Of a stretch of DNA of 6,652 nucleotides, positions 6,240 to 6,652 are shown in pieces. The translations under genes were made by a program, and so were the position numbers. The stretch is from Candidatus Fermentibacterota bacterium (lineage in GTDB: Bacteria; Fermentibacterota; Fermentibacteria; Fermentibacterales; Fermentibacteraceae). The stretch covers positions 1-6,652 of the forward strand of contig JAKLEF010000108.1 in the NCBI GenBank assembly GCA_022703195.1, given 5' to 3'. How positions within the stretch are numbered: position 1 is the stretch's first letter; every line of letters starts with the position of its first letter. The notes below the pieces were generated by a model. The model was not told where the DNA came from. It did not search any database and was given only the letters and a program-made list of their open reading frames with translations.

Positions 6240-6315
6240 GCGCCCCTAGCTCAGCTGGTAGAGCAACGGACTCTTAATCCGTAGGTTCCGGGTTCGATCC
6301 CCGGGGGGCGTACCA
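6240..6315 (+). tRNA. tRNA-Lys (anticodon CTT)
   Basis: Cloverleaf elements in order: acceptor GCGCCCC/GGGGCGT, D-arm GCTC...GAGC, anticodon stem ACGGA/TCCGT with loop CTCTTAA and anticodon CTT (6273-6275), T-arm CCGGG-TTCGATC-CCCGG, discriminator A and encoded CCA (6313-6315). It reads AAG codons. The first acceptor pair is G1-T72, a wobble rather than the usual G-C. It sits 7 nt after tRNA-His and just before a terminator, so the two form a dicistronic tRNA unit. Confidence 0.96.
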
Positions 6316-6318
6316 AGA

Positions 6319-6350
6319 AGGCGCCCCGGCTCCGGCGAGCCGGGGCGCTT
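6319..6350 (+). terminator. Strong hairpin terminator after tRNA-Lys
   Basis: GCGCCCCGGCTC (6321-6332) and GAGCCGGGGCGC (6337-6348) form a perfect 12-bp stem with loop CGGC, extendable by a G-T and an A-T pair. It begins 4-6 nt after the tRNA-Lys CCA. The tail (TTCGCTTATC) is only mildly T-rich; on the minus strand the tail is CTTCTTGG, so it may also stop transcription entering from the right. Confidence 0.8.
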
Positions 6351-6351
6351 C

Positions 6352-6379
6352 GCTTATCCCCGCGGACGCGGGAACAAGC
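6352..6379. repeat. Lone hairpin resembling a type I-E CRISPR repeat
   Basis: Right after the terminator is a 28-base element with outer arms GCTT/AAGC and an inner hairpin CCCGC-GGAC-GCGGG. Its core TTATCCCCGC, a 4-base loop, then GCGGGAAC closely follows the E. coli type I-E repeat read in reverse (TTATCCCCGC, 4 bases, GCGGGGAAC), short by one G. There is no second copy one repeat-plus-spacer length (about 61 nt) to either side and no cas gene, so it is not an array. It may equally be a second terminator-like stem. Confidence 0.35.
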
Positions 6380-6652
6380 TTATCTAGAACGCTTTTAACT
6401 CCTTTAACTTTCTCCATTGCATGCTGGTTCATTCGTCTGCTGAAAACGCCCGGTACGCGTTCTTCTGCCGGCTCATGCGTGGGGTCGGTGAATGCTGCGT
6501 CATCGATTCCGCAGGCGATGGTCCGGACTTGCCGGGGCAGATCCGGCACGCACACCCGCAGAATCCCTACGGGATCCTTCTGAAATGCTACCCGGAGATT
6601 CCGCACGGTGGAATCGCGGAATGGTCTCTCGCAGTCTCGAATCCTGCGAAGC
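6380..6652. other. Unassigned region, possible start of an unknown plus-strand ORF
   Basis: I can support no gene here. An A/T-rich patch (6380-6420) holds TTTAACT twice with a 9-bp period (6394-6400, 6403-6409). From ATG 6421 the plus strand is open to the window end, 77 codons beginning MLVHSSAENARYAFFCRLM. There is no Shine-Dalgarno sequence, third-position G/C is lower than in the rnf genes, and I recognise no family. The right half is rich in short inverted repeats: ATTCCGC/GCGGAAT (6598-6604, 6616-6622), GATTCC/GGAATC (6597-6602, 6610-6615), TCGCAG/CTGCGA near the edge, and GATTCCGCA twice (6505-6513, 6597-6605). The whole looks more like intergenic or decayed sequence than a functional gene. 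Confidence 0.3.

Noticed and set aside
6291..6440. A CRISPR array around the repeat-like hairpin.
   Set aside because: No second repeat lies about 61 nt to either side; one copy is not an array.
6274..6606. A 110-codon minus-strand open frame.
   Set aside because: Its last third is the reverse strand of the terminator and tRNA-Lys, ending in the well-known spurious tRNA-antisense peptide RGSNPEPTD; no family is recognisable in the rest.
6608..6652. A third tRNA (Leu/Ser-like) starting near the right edge, suggested by GCGGAATGGTCTCTCGC.
   Set aside because: The following bases do not form a 5-bp anticodon stem with a 7-nt loop, and a C would occupy position 9.

Overview
The window carries one complete bacterial operon for the Rnf complex, the membrane-bound ion-translocating ferredoxin:NAD+ oxidoreductase. 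It reads on the minus strand in the order rnfC-rnfD-rnfG-rnfE-rnfA-rnfB. The transcriptional repressor nrdR lies upstream of it. The first 60 codons of a gene that looks like selA (selenocysteine synthase) lie directly downstream and run off the left edge. On the plus strand, divergent from nrdR, are tRNA-His(GTG) and tRNA-Lys(CTT), with a clear sigma70-type promoter in front and a strong hairpin terminator behind. The last ~300 bases hold no gene I can support.

Organism: DNA of high G+C with G/C-rich third codon positions, Shine-Dalgarno starts, CCA encoded in both tRNA genes, and Rnf plus probable SelA point to an anaerobic or fermentative bacterium that makes selenoproteins. The long RnfB with many clusters resembles clostridial and Thermotoga-type Rnf more than the short proteobacterial form. 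The G+C and the protein sequences do not let me name a phylum.

How the genes work together: RnfB takes electrons from reduced ferredoxin through a chain of Fe-S clusters. The integral subunits RnfA and RnfE (shared [2Fe-2S] site) and the flavoproteins RnfG and RnfD (FMN bound covalently to Thr) carry them across and along the membrane. RnfC, with FMN and two [4Fe-4S] clusters, reduces NAD+. The exergonic transfer pumps Na+ or H+; the sequence does not say which. Every junction from rnfC to selA either overlaps or has a gap of 1-3 nt, so the six rnf genes and selA are almost certainly one translationally coupled transcript.

Layout: 1-181 selA start (minus); 185-5457 rnfB, A, E, G, D, C (minus); 5458-5582 leader; 5583-6038 nrdR (minus); 6075-6144 back-to-back promoters with a dyad across both -35 boxes; 6156-6315 two tRNAs (plus); 6319-6350 terminator; 6352-6379 a lone hairpin resembling a type I-E CRISPR repeat; 6380-6652 unassigned.

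Nothing here is clearly a new system. The points most worth a second look are the rnf-selA coupling, the extra Fe-S module in RnfB, the dyad between the divergent promoters, an atypical flavinylation motif in RnfG, and the orphan CRISPR-like repeat.
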